This document shows, piece after piece, positions 14,438-27,200 of a stretch of 64,000 nt of DNA. Origin of the DNA: Hippophae tibetana (Eukaryota > Streptophyta > Magnoliopsida > Rosales > Elaeagnaceae); assembly GCA_037013495.1 (NCBI GenBank), contig CM072801.1:109561816-109625815 (forward strand), read 5' to 3'. Under the pieces are notes generated by a model. That model had not been told where the DNA came from. It searched no databases and saw only the letters and a list, made by a program, of their open reading frames with translations. Positions within the stretch are counted from its first letter, which is position 1; each line of letters opens with the position of its first letter. Made by a program: the position numbers and the translations under genes.

Positions 14438-15093
14438 GTAACTAAAAACTGTTATAACTTTTATTTTGTGCATCGAAATGAGTACTATAACATATCAAAC
14501 CTGAAGCTCCTTCCGATGATTAAAAACGCACCGTAGCAATAGTATATTTCCCCACTTTTGTCAACCCAAATTTCATGGTTCATACTACATAATGATGTCT
14601 TAAACTTTGGTCGCACCTTATTTCGTTGTAATCACTTCTTGCTCTTTAGGATTTCAATTTGTTCATCTTCGCCATATTCTTAGTAATTCAATCTTTCTTA
14701 TTCCATTGAGTTACAACGTTCTTAGGTTGTCCGCAAAATAGATTCGCATCGTTTGAGATCATAACCTTGGTTGCTGAAAATGGTGTATCTACCTTCACAT
14801 ATCTATTTTTAGAATTTTAGGTTTAAAAAATTTTGTGCTTTGGAGGTTTTCTCCTCTCTTAAGTCACAATTTCCAAAAAGAGAAAGAAATTGTGTCCTTA
14901 AAGTCTTGTCTTTTATTTCAATTTTGTAGACATTGTTTTCAACTTTGGATTTCATATCTTATTTTTCTTTAAAATCTTGTCATCTTTTACTTTTCTTTGT
15001 TTTATGGGTTCCATCTTTCTTTCTTCTTGAGAAAAACAAGAGAGCTAATACAGTTCACAGTGTAAAAACAAAAAGAAGGTATTAATTGTGGTT

Positions 15094-15749
15094 GTAACTA
15101 AAAACTGTTATAACTTTTATTTTGTGCATCGAAATGAGTACTATAACATATCAAATCTGAAGCTCGTTCCGATGCCTAAAAACGCACCGTAGCAATAGTA
15201 TATTTCCCCACTTTTGTCAACCCAAATTTCATGGTGCATACTACATAATGATGTCTTAAACTTTGGTCGCACCTTATTTCGTTGTAATCTATTCTTGCTC
15301 TTTAGGATTTCAATTTGTTCATCTTCGCCATATTCTTAGTAATTCAATCTTTCTTATTCCATTGAGTTACAGCGTTCTTAGGTTGTCCGCAAAATAGATT
15401 CGCATCGTTTGGGATCATAACCTTGGTTGTTGAAAATGGTGTATCTACCTTCACATATCTATTTTAAGAATTTTAGGTTTAAAACATTTTGTGCTTTGGA
15501 GTTTTTCTCCTCTCTTAAATCACAATTTCCAAAAAGAGAAAGAAATTGTGTCCTTAAAGTCTTGTGTTTTATTTCAATTTTGTTGACATTGTTTTTCACT
15601 TTGGATTTCATATCTTATTTTTCTTTAAAATCTTGTCATCTTTTACTTTTCTTTGTTTTATGTGTTCCACCTTTCTTTCTTCTTGAGAAAAACAAGAGAG
15701 CTAGTACAGTTCACAAAGTAAAAACAAAAAGAAGGTATTAATTGTGGTT
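15094..15749 (+). repeat. Hybrid monomer M24 (f joined to a at a different point)
   Basis: M24 is also f on the left and a on the right, but it still carries the f word atagattcg (T at 15395, A at 15396) and turns into a at ttgttgaaaatgg (T at 15430). Its joint is therefore between 15397 and 15429, to the right of the joint in M37 in unit coordinates. The two f/a hybrids thus need two separate exchanges, or one exchange with later conversion. Confidence 0.7.
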
Positions 15750-17717
15750 GTAACTAAAAACTATTATAACTTTTATTTTGTGCATCGAAATGAGTACTAT
15801 AACATATAAAATCTGAAGCTCCTTCCGATGCCTAAAAACGCAACGTAGTAATAGTATATTTCCCCACTTTTGTCAACCCAAATTTCATGGTGCATACTAC
15901 ATAATGATGTCTTAAACTTTGGTCGCACCTTATTTCGTTGTAATCTATTCTTGCTCTTTAGGATTTCAATTTGTTCATCTTCGCCATATTCTTAGTAATT
16001 CAATCTTTCTTATTCCATTGAGTTACAGCGTTCTTAGGTTGTCCGAAAAATAGATTCGCATCGTTTGGGATCATAACCTTGGTTGCTGAAAATGGTGTAT
16101 CTACCTTCACATATCTATTTTTAGAATTTTAGGTTTAAAAAATTTTGTGCTTTGGAGGTTTTCTCCTCTCTTAAGTCACAATTTCCAAAATGAGAAAGAA
16201 ATTGTGTCCTTAAAGTCTTGTCTTTTATTTCAATTTTGTAGACATTGTTTTCAACTTTGGATTTCATATCTTATTTTTCTTTAAAATCATGTCTTCTTTT
16301 ACTTTTCTTTGTTTTATGTGTTCCACCTTTCTTTCTTCTTGAGAAAAACAAGAGAGCTAATACAGTTCACAGTGTAAAAACAAAAAGAAGGTATTAATTG
16401 TGGTTGTAACTAAAAACTGTTATAACTTTTATTTTGTGCATCGAAATGAGTACTATAACATATCAAATCTGAAGCTCGTTCCGATGCCTAAAAACGCACC
16501 GTAGCAATAGTATATTTCCCCACTTTTGTCAACCCAAATTTCATGGTGCATACTACATAATGATGTCTTAAACTTTGGTCGCACCTTATTTCGTTGTAAT
16601 CTATTCTTGCTCTTTAGGATTTCAATTTGTTCATCTTCGCCATATTCTTAGTAATTCAATCTTTCTTATTCCATTGAGTTACAGCGTTCTTAGGTTGTCC
16701 GCAAAATAGATTCGCATCGTTTGGGATCATAACCTTGGTTGCTGAAAATGGTGTATCTACCTTCACATATCTATTTTTAGAATTTTAGGTTTAAAAAATT
16801 TTGTGCTTTGGAGGTTTTCTCCTCTCTTAAGTCACAATTTCCAAAAAGAGAAAGAAATTGTGTCCTTAAAGTCTTGTCTTTTATTTCAATTTTGTAGACA
16901 TTGTTTTCAACTTTGGATTTCATATCTTATTTTTCTTTAAAATCTTGTCATCTTTTACTTTTCTTTGTTTTATGGGTTCCATCTTTCTTTCTTCTTGAGA
17001 AAAACAAGAGAGCTAATATAGTTCACAGTGTAAAAACAAAAAGAAGGTATTAATTGTGGTTGTAACTAAAAACTGTTATAACTTTTATTTTGTGCATCGA
17101 AATGAGTACTATAACATATCAAATCTGAAGCTCCTTCCGATGCCTAAAAACGCAACGTAGCAATAGTATATTTCCCCACTTTTGTCAACCCAAATTTCAT
17201 GGTTCATACTACATAATGATGTCTTAAACTTTGGTCGCACATTATTTCGTTGTAATCTCTTCTTGCTCTTTAGGATTTCAATTTGTTCATCTTCGCCATA
17301 TTCTTAGTAATTCAATCTTTCTTATTCCATTGAGTTACAGCGTTCTTAGGTTGTCCGCAAAAGGGATTCGCATCGTTTGGGATCATAACCTTGGTTGTTG
17401 AAAATGGTGTATCTACCTTCACATATCTATTTTAAGAATTTTAGGTTTAAAACATTTTGTGCTTTGGAGTTTTTCTCCTCTCTTAAATCACAATTTCCAA
17501 AAAGAGAAAGAAATTGTGTCCTTAAAGTCTTGTGTTTTATTTCAATTTTGTTGACATTGTTTTCCACTTTGGATTTCATATCTTATTTTTCTTTAAAATC
17601 TTGTCATCTTTTACTTTTCTTTGTTTTATGTGTTCCACCTTTCTTTCTTCTTGAGAAAAACAAGAGAGCTAGTACAGTTCACAAAGTAAAAACAAAAAGA
17701 AGGTATTAATTGTGGTT

Positions 17718-18375
17718 GTAACTAAAAACTATTATAACTTTTATTTTGTGCATCGAAATGAGTACTATAACATATCAAACCTGAAGCTCCTTCCGATGCC
17801 TAAAAACGCACCGTAGCAATAGTATATTTCCCCACTTTTGTCAACCCAAATTTCATGGTTCATACTACATAATGATGTCTTAAACTTTGGTCGCACATTA
17901 TTTCGTTGTAATCTCTTCTTGCTCTTTAGGATTTCAATTTGTTCATCTTAGCCATATTCTTAGTAATTCAATCTTTCTTATTCCATTGAGTTCCAGTGTT
18001 CTTAGGTTGTCCGCAAAAGGGATTCGCATCGTTTGGGATCATAACATTGGTTGCTGAAAAAATGGAGTATCTACCTTCACATATCTATTTTTATAATTTT
18101 AGGTTTAAAAAATTTTGTGCTTTGGAGGTTTTCTCCTCTCTTAAGTCACAATTTCCAAAATGAGAAAGAAATTGTGTCCTTAAAGTCTTGTCTTTTATTT
18201 CAATTTTGTAGACATTGTTTTCAACTTTGGATTTCATATCTTATTTTTCTTAAAAATCATGTCTTCTTTTACTTTTCTTTGTTTTATGTGTTCCACCTTT
18301 CTTTCTTCTTGAGAAAAAGAAGAGAGCTAATACAGTTCACAGGGTAAAAACAAAAAGAAGGTATTAATTGTGGTT
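17718..18375 (+). repeat. Hybrid monomer M28 (type b start joined to type c)
   Basis: The first bases carry the b-type change aactattataac (A at 17731). From the C at 17776 (catatcaaacctg) onward the monomer matches c, including tcgcacattattt, cttagcc, gttccagtg and gctgaaaaaatgg. In M32-M34 and M37-M39 a full b monomer stands between a and c. Here b is reduced to its first few tens of bases, so one monomer was lost by an in-register exchange between 17732 and 17775. The right part matches M39 better than M34 (ttcttaaaaatc, gaaaaagaagag, cacaggg). Confidence 0.78.
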
Positions 18376-19690
18376 GTAACTAAAAACTGTTATAACTTTT
18401 ATTTTGTGCATCGAAATGAGTACTATAACATATCAAACCTGAAGCTCCTTCCGATGCCTAAAAACGCACCGTAGCAATAGTATATTTCCCCACTTTTGTC
18501 AACCCAAATTTCATGGTTCATACTACATAATGATGTCTTATACTTTGGTCGCACCTTATTTCGTTGTAATCTCTTCTTGCTCTTTAGGATTTCAATTTGT
18601 TCATCTTAGCCATATTCTTAGTAATTCAATCTTTTTTATTCCATTGAGTTACAGCGTTCTTAGGTTGTCCGCAAAAGGGATTCGCATCGTTTAGGATCAT
18701 AAATTTGGTTGCTGAAGATGGTGTATCTAACTTCACATATCTATTTTAAGAATTTTAGGTTTAAAACATTTTGTGCTTTGGAGGTTTTCTCCTCTCTTAA
18801 GTCACAACTTCCAAAAATAGAAAGAAATTGTGTCCTTAAAGTCTTGTCTTTTATTTCAATTTTGTAGACATTGTTTTCAACTTTGGATTTCATATCTTAT
18901 TTTTCTTTAAAATCATGTCTTCTTTTACTTTTCTTTGTTTTATGTGTTCCACCTTTCTTTCTTCTTGAGAAAAAACAAGAGAGCTAATACAGTTCACAGT
19001 GTAAAAACAAAAAGAAGGTATTAATTGTGGTTGTAACTAAAAACTGTTATAACTTTTATTTTGTGCATCGAAATGAGTACTATAACATATCAAACCTGAA
19101 GCTCCTTCCGATGATTAAAAACGCACCGTAGCAATAGTATATTTCCCCACTTTTGTCAACCCAAATTTCATGGTTCATACTACATAATGATGTCTTAAAC
19201 TTTGGTCGCACCTTATTTCGTTGTAATCACTTCTTGCTCTTTAGGATTTCAATTTGTTCATCTTAGCCATATTCTTAGTAATTCAATCTTTCTTATTCCA
19301 TTGAGTTCGAGTGTTCTTAGGTTGTCCGCAAAAGGGATTCGCATCGTTTGGGATCATAACATTGGTTGCTGAAAAAATGGAGTATCTACCTTCACATATC
19401 TATTTTTATAATTTTAGGTTTAAAAAATTTTGTGCTTTGGAGGTTTTCTCCTCTCTTAAGTCACAATTTCCAAAATGAGAAAGAAATTGTGTCCTTAAAG
19501 TCTTGTCTTTTATTTCAATTTTGTAGACATTGTTTTCAACTTTGGATTTCATATCTTATTTTTCTTTAAAATCATGTCTTCTTTTACTTTTCTTTGTTTT
19601 ATGTGTTCCACCTTTCTTTCTTCTTGAGAAAAACAAGAGAGCTAATACAGTTCACAGTGTAAAAACAAAAAGAAGGTATTAATTGTGGTT

Positions 19691-22600
19691 GTAACTAAAA
19701 ACTGTTATAACTTTTATTTTGTGCATCGAAATGAGTACTATAACATATCAAATCTGAAGCTCGTTCCGATGCCTAAAAACGCACCGTAGCAATAGTATAT
19801 TTCCCCACTTTTGTCAACCCAAATTTCATGGTGCATACTACATAATGATGTCTTAAACTTTGGTCGCACCTTATTTCGTTGTAATCTATTCTTGCTCTTT
19901 AGGATTTCAATTTGTTCATCTTCGCCATATTCTTAGTAATTCAATCTTTCTTATTCCATTGAGTTACAGCGTTCTTAGGTTGTCCGCAAAATAGATTCGC
20001 ATCGTTTGGGATCATAACCTTGGTTGCTGAAAATGGTGTATCTACCTTCACATATCTATTTTTAGAATTTTAGGTTTAAAAAATTTTGTGCTTTGGAGGT
20101 TTTCTCCTCTCTTAAGTCACAATTTCCAAAAAGAGAAAGAAATTGTGTCCTTAAAGTCTTGTCTTTTATTTCAATTTTGTAGACATTGTTTTCAACTTTG
20201 GATTTCATATCTTATTTTTCTTTAAAATCTTGTCATCTTTTACTTTTCTTTGTTTTATGGGTTCCATCTTTCTTTCTTCTTGAGAAAAACAAGAGAGCTA
20301 ATACAGTTCACAGTGTAAAAACAAAAAGAAGGTATTAATTGTGGTTGTAACTAAAAACTGTTATAACTTTTATTTTGTGCATCGAAATGAGTACTATAAC
20401 ATATCAAATCTGAAGCTCCTTCCGATGCCTAAAAACGCAACGTAGCAATAGTATATTTCCCCACTTTTGTCAACCCAAATTTCATGGTTCATACTACATA
20501 ATGATGTCTTAAACTTTGGTCGCACATTATTTCGTTGTAATCTCTTCTTGCTCTTTAGGATTTCAATTTGTTCATCTTCGCCATATTCTTAGTAATTCAA
20601 TCTTTCTTATTCCATTGAGTTACAGCGTTCTTAGGTTGTCCGCAAAAGGGATTCGCATCGTTTGGGATCATAACCTTGGTTGTTGAAAATGGTGTATCTA
20701 CCTTCACATATCTATTTTAAGAATTTTAGGTTTAAAACATTTTGTGCTTTGGAGTTTTTCTCCTCTCTTAAATCACAATTTCCAAAAAGAGAAAGAAATT
20801 GTGTCCTTAAAGTCTTGTGTTTTATTTCAATTTTGTTGACATTGTTTTCCACTTTGGATTTCATATCTTATTTTTCTTTAAAATCTTGTCATCTTTTACT
20901 TTTCTTTGTTTTATGTGTTCCACCTTTCTTTCTTCTTGAGAAAAACAAGAGAGCTAGTACAGTTCAAAAAGTAAAAACAAAAAGAAGGTATTAATTGTGG
21001 TTGTAACTAAAAACTATTATAACTTTTATTTTGTGCATCGAAATGAGTACTATAACATATAAAATCTGAAGCTCCTTCCGATGCCTAAAAACGCAACGTA
21101 GTAATAGTATATTTCCCCACTTTTGTCAACCCAAATTTCATGGTTCATACTACATAATGATGTCTTATACTTTGGTCGCACCTTATTTCGTTGTAATCTC
21201 CTCTTGCTCTTTAGTATTTCAATTTGTTCATCTTCGCCATATTCTTAGTAATTCAATCTTTCTTATTCCATTGAGTTACAGCGTTCTTAGGTTGTCCGCA
21301 AAAGGGATTCGCATCGTTTGGGATCATAACCTTGGTTGTTGAAAATGGTGTATCTACCTTCACATATCTATTTTAAGAATTTTTGGTTTAAAACATTTTG
21401 TGCTTTGGAGTTTTTCTCCTCTCTTAAATCACAATTTCCAAAAAGAGAAAGAAATTGTGTCCTTAATGTCTTGTGTTTTATTTCAATTTTGTAGACATTG
21501 TTTTCAACTTTGGATTTCATATCTTATTTTTCTTTAAAATCATTTCATCTTTTACTTTTCTTTGTTTTATGTGTTCCACCTTTCTTTCTTCTTGAGAAAA
21601 ACAAGAGAGCTAATACAGTTCACAGGGTAAAAACAAAAAGAAGGTATTAATTGTGGTTGTAACTAAAAACTGTTATAACTTTTATTTTGTGCATCGAAAT
21701 GAGTACTATAACATATCAAACCTGAAGCTCCTTCCGATGCCTAAAAACGCACCGTAGCAATAGTATATTTCCCCACTTTTGTCAACCCAAATTTCATGGT
21801 TCATACTACATAATGATGTCTTAAACTTTGGTCGCACATTATTTCGTTGTAATCTCTTCTTGCTCTTTAGGATTTCAATTTGTTCATCTTAGCCATATTC
21901 TTAGTAATTCAATCTTTCTTATTCCATTGAGTTCCAGTGTTCTTAGGTTGTCCGCAAAAGGGATTCGCATCGTTTGGGATCATAACATTGGTTGCTGAAA
22001 AAATGGAGTATCTACCTTCACATATCTATTTTTATAATTTTAGGTTTAAAAAATTTTGTGCTTTGGAGGTTTTCTCCTCTCTTAAGTCACAATTTCCAAA
22101 ATGAGAAAGAAATTGTGTCCTTAAAGTCTTGTCTTTTCTTTCAATTTTGTAGACATTGTTTTCAACTTTGGATTTCATATCTTATTTTTCTTTAAAATCA
22201 TGTCTTCTTTTACTTTTCTTTGTTTTATGTGTTCCACCTTTCTTTCTTCTTGAGAAAAACAAGAGAGCTAATAGAGTTCACAGTGTAAAAACAAAAAGAA
22301 GGTATTAATTGTGGTTGTAACTAAAAACTGTTATAACTTTTATTTTGTGCATCGAAATGAGTACTATAACATATCAAACCTGAAGCTCCTTCCGATGCCT
22401 AAAAACGCACCATAGCAATAGTATATTTCCCCACTTTTGTCAACCCAAATTTCATGGTTCATACTACATAATGATGTCTTATACTTTGGTCGCACCTTAT
22501 TTCGTTGTAATCTCTTCTTGCTCTTTAGGATTTCAATTTGTTCATCTTAGCCATATTCTTAGTAATTCAATCTTTTTTATTCCATTGAGTTACAGCGTTC

Positions 22601-23631
22601 TTAGGTTGTCCGCAAAAGGGATTCGCATCGTTTAGGATCATAAATTTGGTTGCTGAAGATGGTGTATCTAACTTCACATATCTATTTTAAGAATTTTAGG
22701 TTTAAAACATTTTGTGCTTTGGAGGTTTTCTCCTCTCTTAAGTCACAACTTCCAAAAAGAGAAAGAAATTGTGTCCTTAAAGTCTTGTCTTTTATTTCAA
22801 TTTTGTAGACATTGTTTTCAACTTTGGATTTCATATCTTATTTTTCTTTAAAATCATGTCTTCTTTTACTTTTCTTTGTTTTATGTGTTCCACCTTTCTT
22901 TCTTCTTGAGAAAAAACAAGAGAGCTAATACAGTTCACAGTGTAAAAACAAAAAGAAGGTATTAATTGTGGTTGTAACCAAAAACTGTTATAACTTTTAT
23001 TTTGTGCATCGAAATGAGTACTATAACATATCAAACCTGAAGCTCCTTCCGATGATTAAAAACGCACCGTAGCAATAGTATATTTCCCCACTTTTGTCAA
23101 CCCAAATTTCATGGTTCATACTACATAATGATGTCTTAAACTTTGGTCGCACCTTATTTCGTTGTAATCACTTCTTGCTCTTTAGGATTTCAATTTGTTC
23201 ATCTTAGCCATATTCTTAGTAATTCAATCTTTCTTATTCCATTGAGTTCGAGTGTTCTTAGGTTGTCCGCAAAAGGGATTCGCATCGTTTGGGATCATAA
23301 CATTGGTTGCTGAAAAAATGGAGTATCTACCTTCACATATCTATTTTTATAATTTTAGGTTTAAAAAATTTTGTGCTTTGGAGGTTTTCTCCTCTCTTAA
23401 GTCACAATTTCCAAAATGAGAAAGAAATTGTGTCCTTAAAGTCTTGTCTTTTATTTCAATTTTGTAGACATTGTTTTCAACTTTGGATTTCATATCTTAT
23501 TTTTCTTTAAAATCATGTCTTCTTTTACTTTTCTTTGTTTTATGTGTTCCACCTTTCTTTCTTCTTGAGAAAAACAAGAGAGCTAATACAGTTCACAGTG
23601 TAAAAACAAAAAGAAGGTATTAATTGTGGTT
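19691..23631 (+). repeat. Complete 6-monomer HOR unit f-a-b-c-d-e (M31-M36)
   Basis: This 3,941-bp run holds one copy each of f, a, b, c, d and e in order and is the fullest instance of the HOR. It repeats to the right as f/a, b, c, d (23632-26258, offset 3,285 bp from a, b, c, d) and to the left as f, a, b/c, d, e (16406-19690). M36 carries a private gtaaccaaaa at 22974 in place of gtaactaaaa. M35 and the other d monomers have one extra A in gagaaaaaacaag, which accounts for their 657-bp length. Confidence 0.82.
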
Positions 23632-24287
23632 GTAACTAAAAACTGTTATAACTTTTATTTTGTGCATCGAAATGAGTACTATAACATATCAAATCTGAAG
23701 CTCGTTCCGATGCCTAAAAACGCACCGTAGCAATAGTATATTTCCCCACTTTTGTCAACCCAAATTTCATGGTGCATACTACATAATGATGTCTTAAACT
23801 TTGGTCGCACCTTATTTCGTTGTAATCTATTCTTGCTCTTTAGGATTTCAATTTGTTCATCTTCGCCATATTCTTAGTAATTCAATCTTTCTTATTCCAT
23901 TGAGTTACAGCGTTCTTAGGTTGTCCGCAAAAGGGATTCGCATCGTTTGGGATCATAACCTTGGTTGTTGAAAATGGTGTATCTACCTTCACATATCTAT
24001 TTTAAGAATTTTAGGTTTAAAACATTTTGTGCTTTGGAGTTTTTCTCCTCTCTTAAATCACAATTTCCAAAAAGAGAAAGAAATTGTGTCCTTAAAGTCT
24101 TGTGTTTTATTTCAATTTTGTTGACATTGTTTTCCACTTTGGATTTCATATCTTATTTTTCTTTAAAATCTTGTCATCTTTTACTTTTCTTTGTTTTATG
24201 TGTTCCACCTTTCTTTCTTCTTGAGAAAAACAAGAGAGCTAGTACAGTTCACAAAGTAAAAACAAAAAGAAGGTATTAATTGTGGTT
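23632..24287 (+). repeat. Hybrid monomer M37 (left part f, right part a)
   Basis: The left part follows M31 (f): gctcgttcc, ggtgcat, and atctattc up to the A at 23829. The right part follows M32 (a): aagggattcg from the G at 23933, ttgttgaaaatgg, gagtttttctcc, gctagtacag. Between 23830 and 23932 the two parents cannot be told apart, so the exchange lies there. The event removed one monomer length and turned a 6-monomer HOR copy into a 5-monomer copy of 3,285 bp. Confidence 0.8.
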
Positions 24288-27200
24288 GTAACTAAAAACT
24301 ATTATAACTTTTATTTTGTGCATCGAAATGAGTACTATAACATATAAAATCTGAAGCTCCTTCCGATGCCTAAAAACGCAACGTAGTAATAGTATATTTC
24401 CCCACTTTTGTCAACCCAAATTTCATGGTTCATACTACATAATGATGTCTTATACTTTGGTCGCACCTTATTTCGTTGTAATCTCCTCTTGCTCTTTAGT
24501 ATTTCAATTTGTTCATCTTCGCCATATTCTTAGTAATTCAATCTTTCTTATTCCATTGAGTTACAGCGTTCTTAGGTTGTCCGCAAAAGGGATTCGCATC
24601 GTTTGGGATCATAACCTTGGTTGTTGAAAATGGTGTATCTACCTTCACATATCTATTTTAAGAATTTTAGGTTTAAAACATTTTGTGCTTTGGAGTTTTT
24701 CTCCTCTCTTAAATCACAATTTCCAAAAAGAGAAAGAAATTGTGTCCTTAATGTCTTGTGTTTTATTTCAATTTTGTAGACATTGTTTTCAACTTTGGAT
24801 TTCATATCTTATTTTTCTTTAAAATCATTTCATCTTTTACTTTTCTTTGTTTTATGTGTTCCACCTTTCTTTCTTCTTGAGAAAAACAAGAGAGCTAATA
24901 CAGTTCACAGGGTAAAAACAAAAAGAAGGTATTAATTGTGGTTGTAACTAAAAACTGTTATAACTTTTATTTTGTGCATCGAAATGAGTACTATAACATA
25001 TCAAACCTGAAGCTCCTTCCGATGCCTAAAAACGCACCGTAGCAATAGTATATTTCCCCACTTTTGTCAACCCAAATTTCATGGTTCATACTACATAATG
25101 ATGTCTTAAACTTTGGTCGCACATTATTTCGTTGTAATCTCTTCTTGCTCTTTAGGATTTCAATTTGTTCATCTTAGCCATATTCTTAGTAATTCAATCT
25201 TTCTTATTCCATTGAGTTCCAGTGTTCTTAGGTTGTCCGCAAAAGGGATTCGCATCGTTTGGGATCATAACATTGGTTGCTGAAAAAATGGAGTATCTAC
25301 CTTCACATATCTATTTTTATAATTTTAGGTTTAAAAAATTTTGTGCTTTGGAGGTTTTTTCCTCTCTTAAGTCACAATTTCCAAAATGAGAAAGAAATTG
25401 TGTCCTTAAAGTCTTGTCTTTTATTTCAATTTTGTAGACATTGTTTTCAACTTTGGATTTCATATCTTATTTTTCTTAAAAATCATGTCTTCTTTTACTT
25501 TTCTTTGTTTTATGTGTTCCACCTTTCTTTCTTCTTGAGAAAAAGAAGAGAGCTAATACAGTTCACAGGGTAAAAACAAAAAGAAGGTATTAATTGTGGT
25601 TGTAACTAAAAACTGTTATAACTTTTATTTTGTGCATCGAAATGAGTACTATAACATATCAAACCTGAAGCTCCTTCCGATGCCTAAAAACGCACCGTAG
25701 CAATAGTATATTTCCCCACTTTTGTCAACCCAAATTTCATGGTTCATACTACATAATGATGTCTTATACTTTGGTCGCACCTTATTTCGTTGTAATCTCT
25801 TCTTGCTCTTTAGGATTTCAATTTGTTCATCTTAGCCATATTCTTAGTAATTCAATCTTTTTTATTCCATTGAGTTACAGCGTTCTTAGGTTGTCCGCAA
25901 AAGGGATTCGCATCGTTTAGGATCATAAATTTGGTTGCTGAAGATGGTGTATCTAACTTCACATATCTATTTTAAGAATTTTAGGTTTAAAACATTTTGT
26001 GCTTTGGAGGTTTTCTCCTCTCTTAAGTCACAACTTCCAAAAAGAGAAAGAAATTGTGTCCTTAAAGTCTTGTCTTTTATTTCAATTTTGTAGACATTGT
26101 TTTCAACTTTGGATTTCATATCTTATTTTTCTTTAAAATCATGTCTTCTTTTACTTTTCTTTGTTTTATGTGTTCCACCTTTCTTTCTTCTTGAGAAAAA
26201 ACAAGAGAGCTAATACAGTTCACAGTGTAAAAACAAAAAGAAGGTATTAATTGTGGTTGTAACTAAAAACTGTTATAACTTTTATTTTGTGCATCGAAAT
26301 GAGTACTATAACATATCAAATCTGAAGCTCGTTCCGATGCCTAAAAACGCACCGTAGCAATAGTATATTTCCCCACTTTTGTCAACCCAAATTTCATGGT
26401 TCATACTACATAATGATGTCTTATACTTTGGTCGCACCTTATTTCGTTGTAATCTCTTCTTGCTCTTTAGTATTTCAATTTGTTCATCTTAGCCATATTC
26501 TTAGTAATTCAATCTTTCTTATTCCATTGAGTTCCAGTGTTCTTAGGTTGTCCGCAAAAGGGATTCGCATCGTTTGGGATCATAACATTGGTTGCTGAAA
26601 AAATGGAGTATCTACCTTCACATATCTATTTTTATAATTTTAGGTTTAAAAAATTTTGTGCTTTGGAGGTTTTCTCCTCTCTTAAGTCACAATTTCCAAA
26701 ATGAGAAAGAAATTGTGTCCTTAAAGTCTTGTCTTTTATTTCAATTTTGTAGACATTGTTTTCAACTTTGGATTTCATATCTTATTTTTCTTAAAAATCA
26801 TGTCTTCTTTTACTTTTCTTTGTTTTATGTGTTCCACCTTTCTTTCTTCTTGAGAAAAAGAAGAGAGCTAATACAGTTCACAGTGTAAAAACAAAAAGAA
26901 GGTATTAATTGTGGTTGTAACTAAAAACTGTTATAACTTTTATTTTGTGCATCGAAATGAGTACTATAACATATCAAATCTGAAGCTCCTTCCGATGCCT
27001 AAAAACGCACCGTAGCAATAGTATATTTCCCCACTTTTGTCAACCCAAATTTCATGGTTCATACTACATAATGATGTCTTATACTTTGGTCGCACCTTAT
27101 TTCGTTGTAATCTCTTCTTGCTCTTTAGGATTTCAATTTGTTCATCTTAGCCATATTCTTAGTAATTCAATCTTTTTTATTCCATTGAGTTACAGCGTTC

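Noticed and set aside
22831..23034. 67-codon minus-strand frame, and another of 68 codons at 33525-33731
   Set aside because: Each exists only because of private changes in one monomer, such as gtaaccaaaa at 22974 and tattctaag near 33715; the corresponding frame is closed in other copies. No family resemblance.
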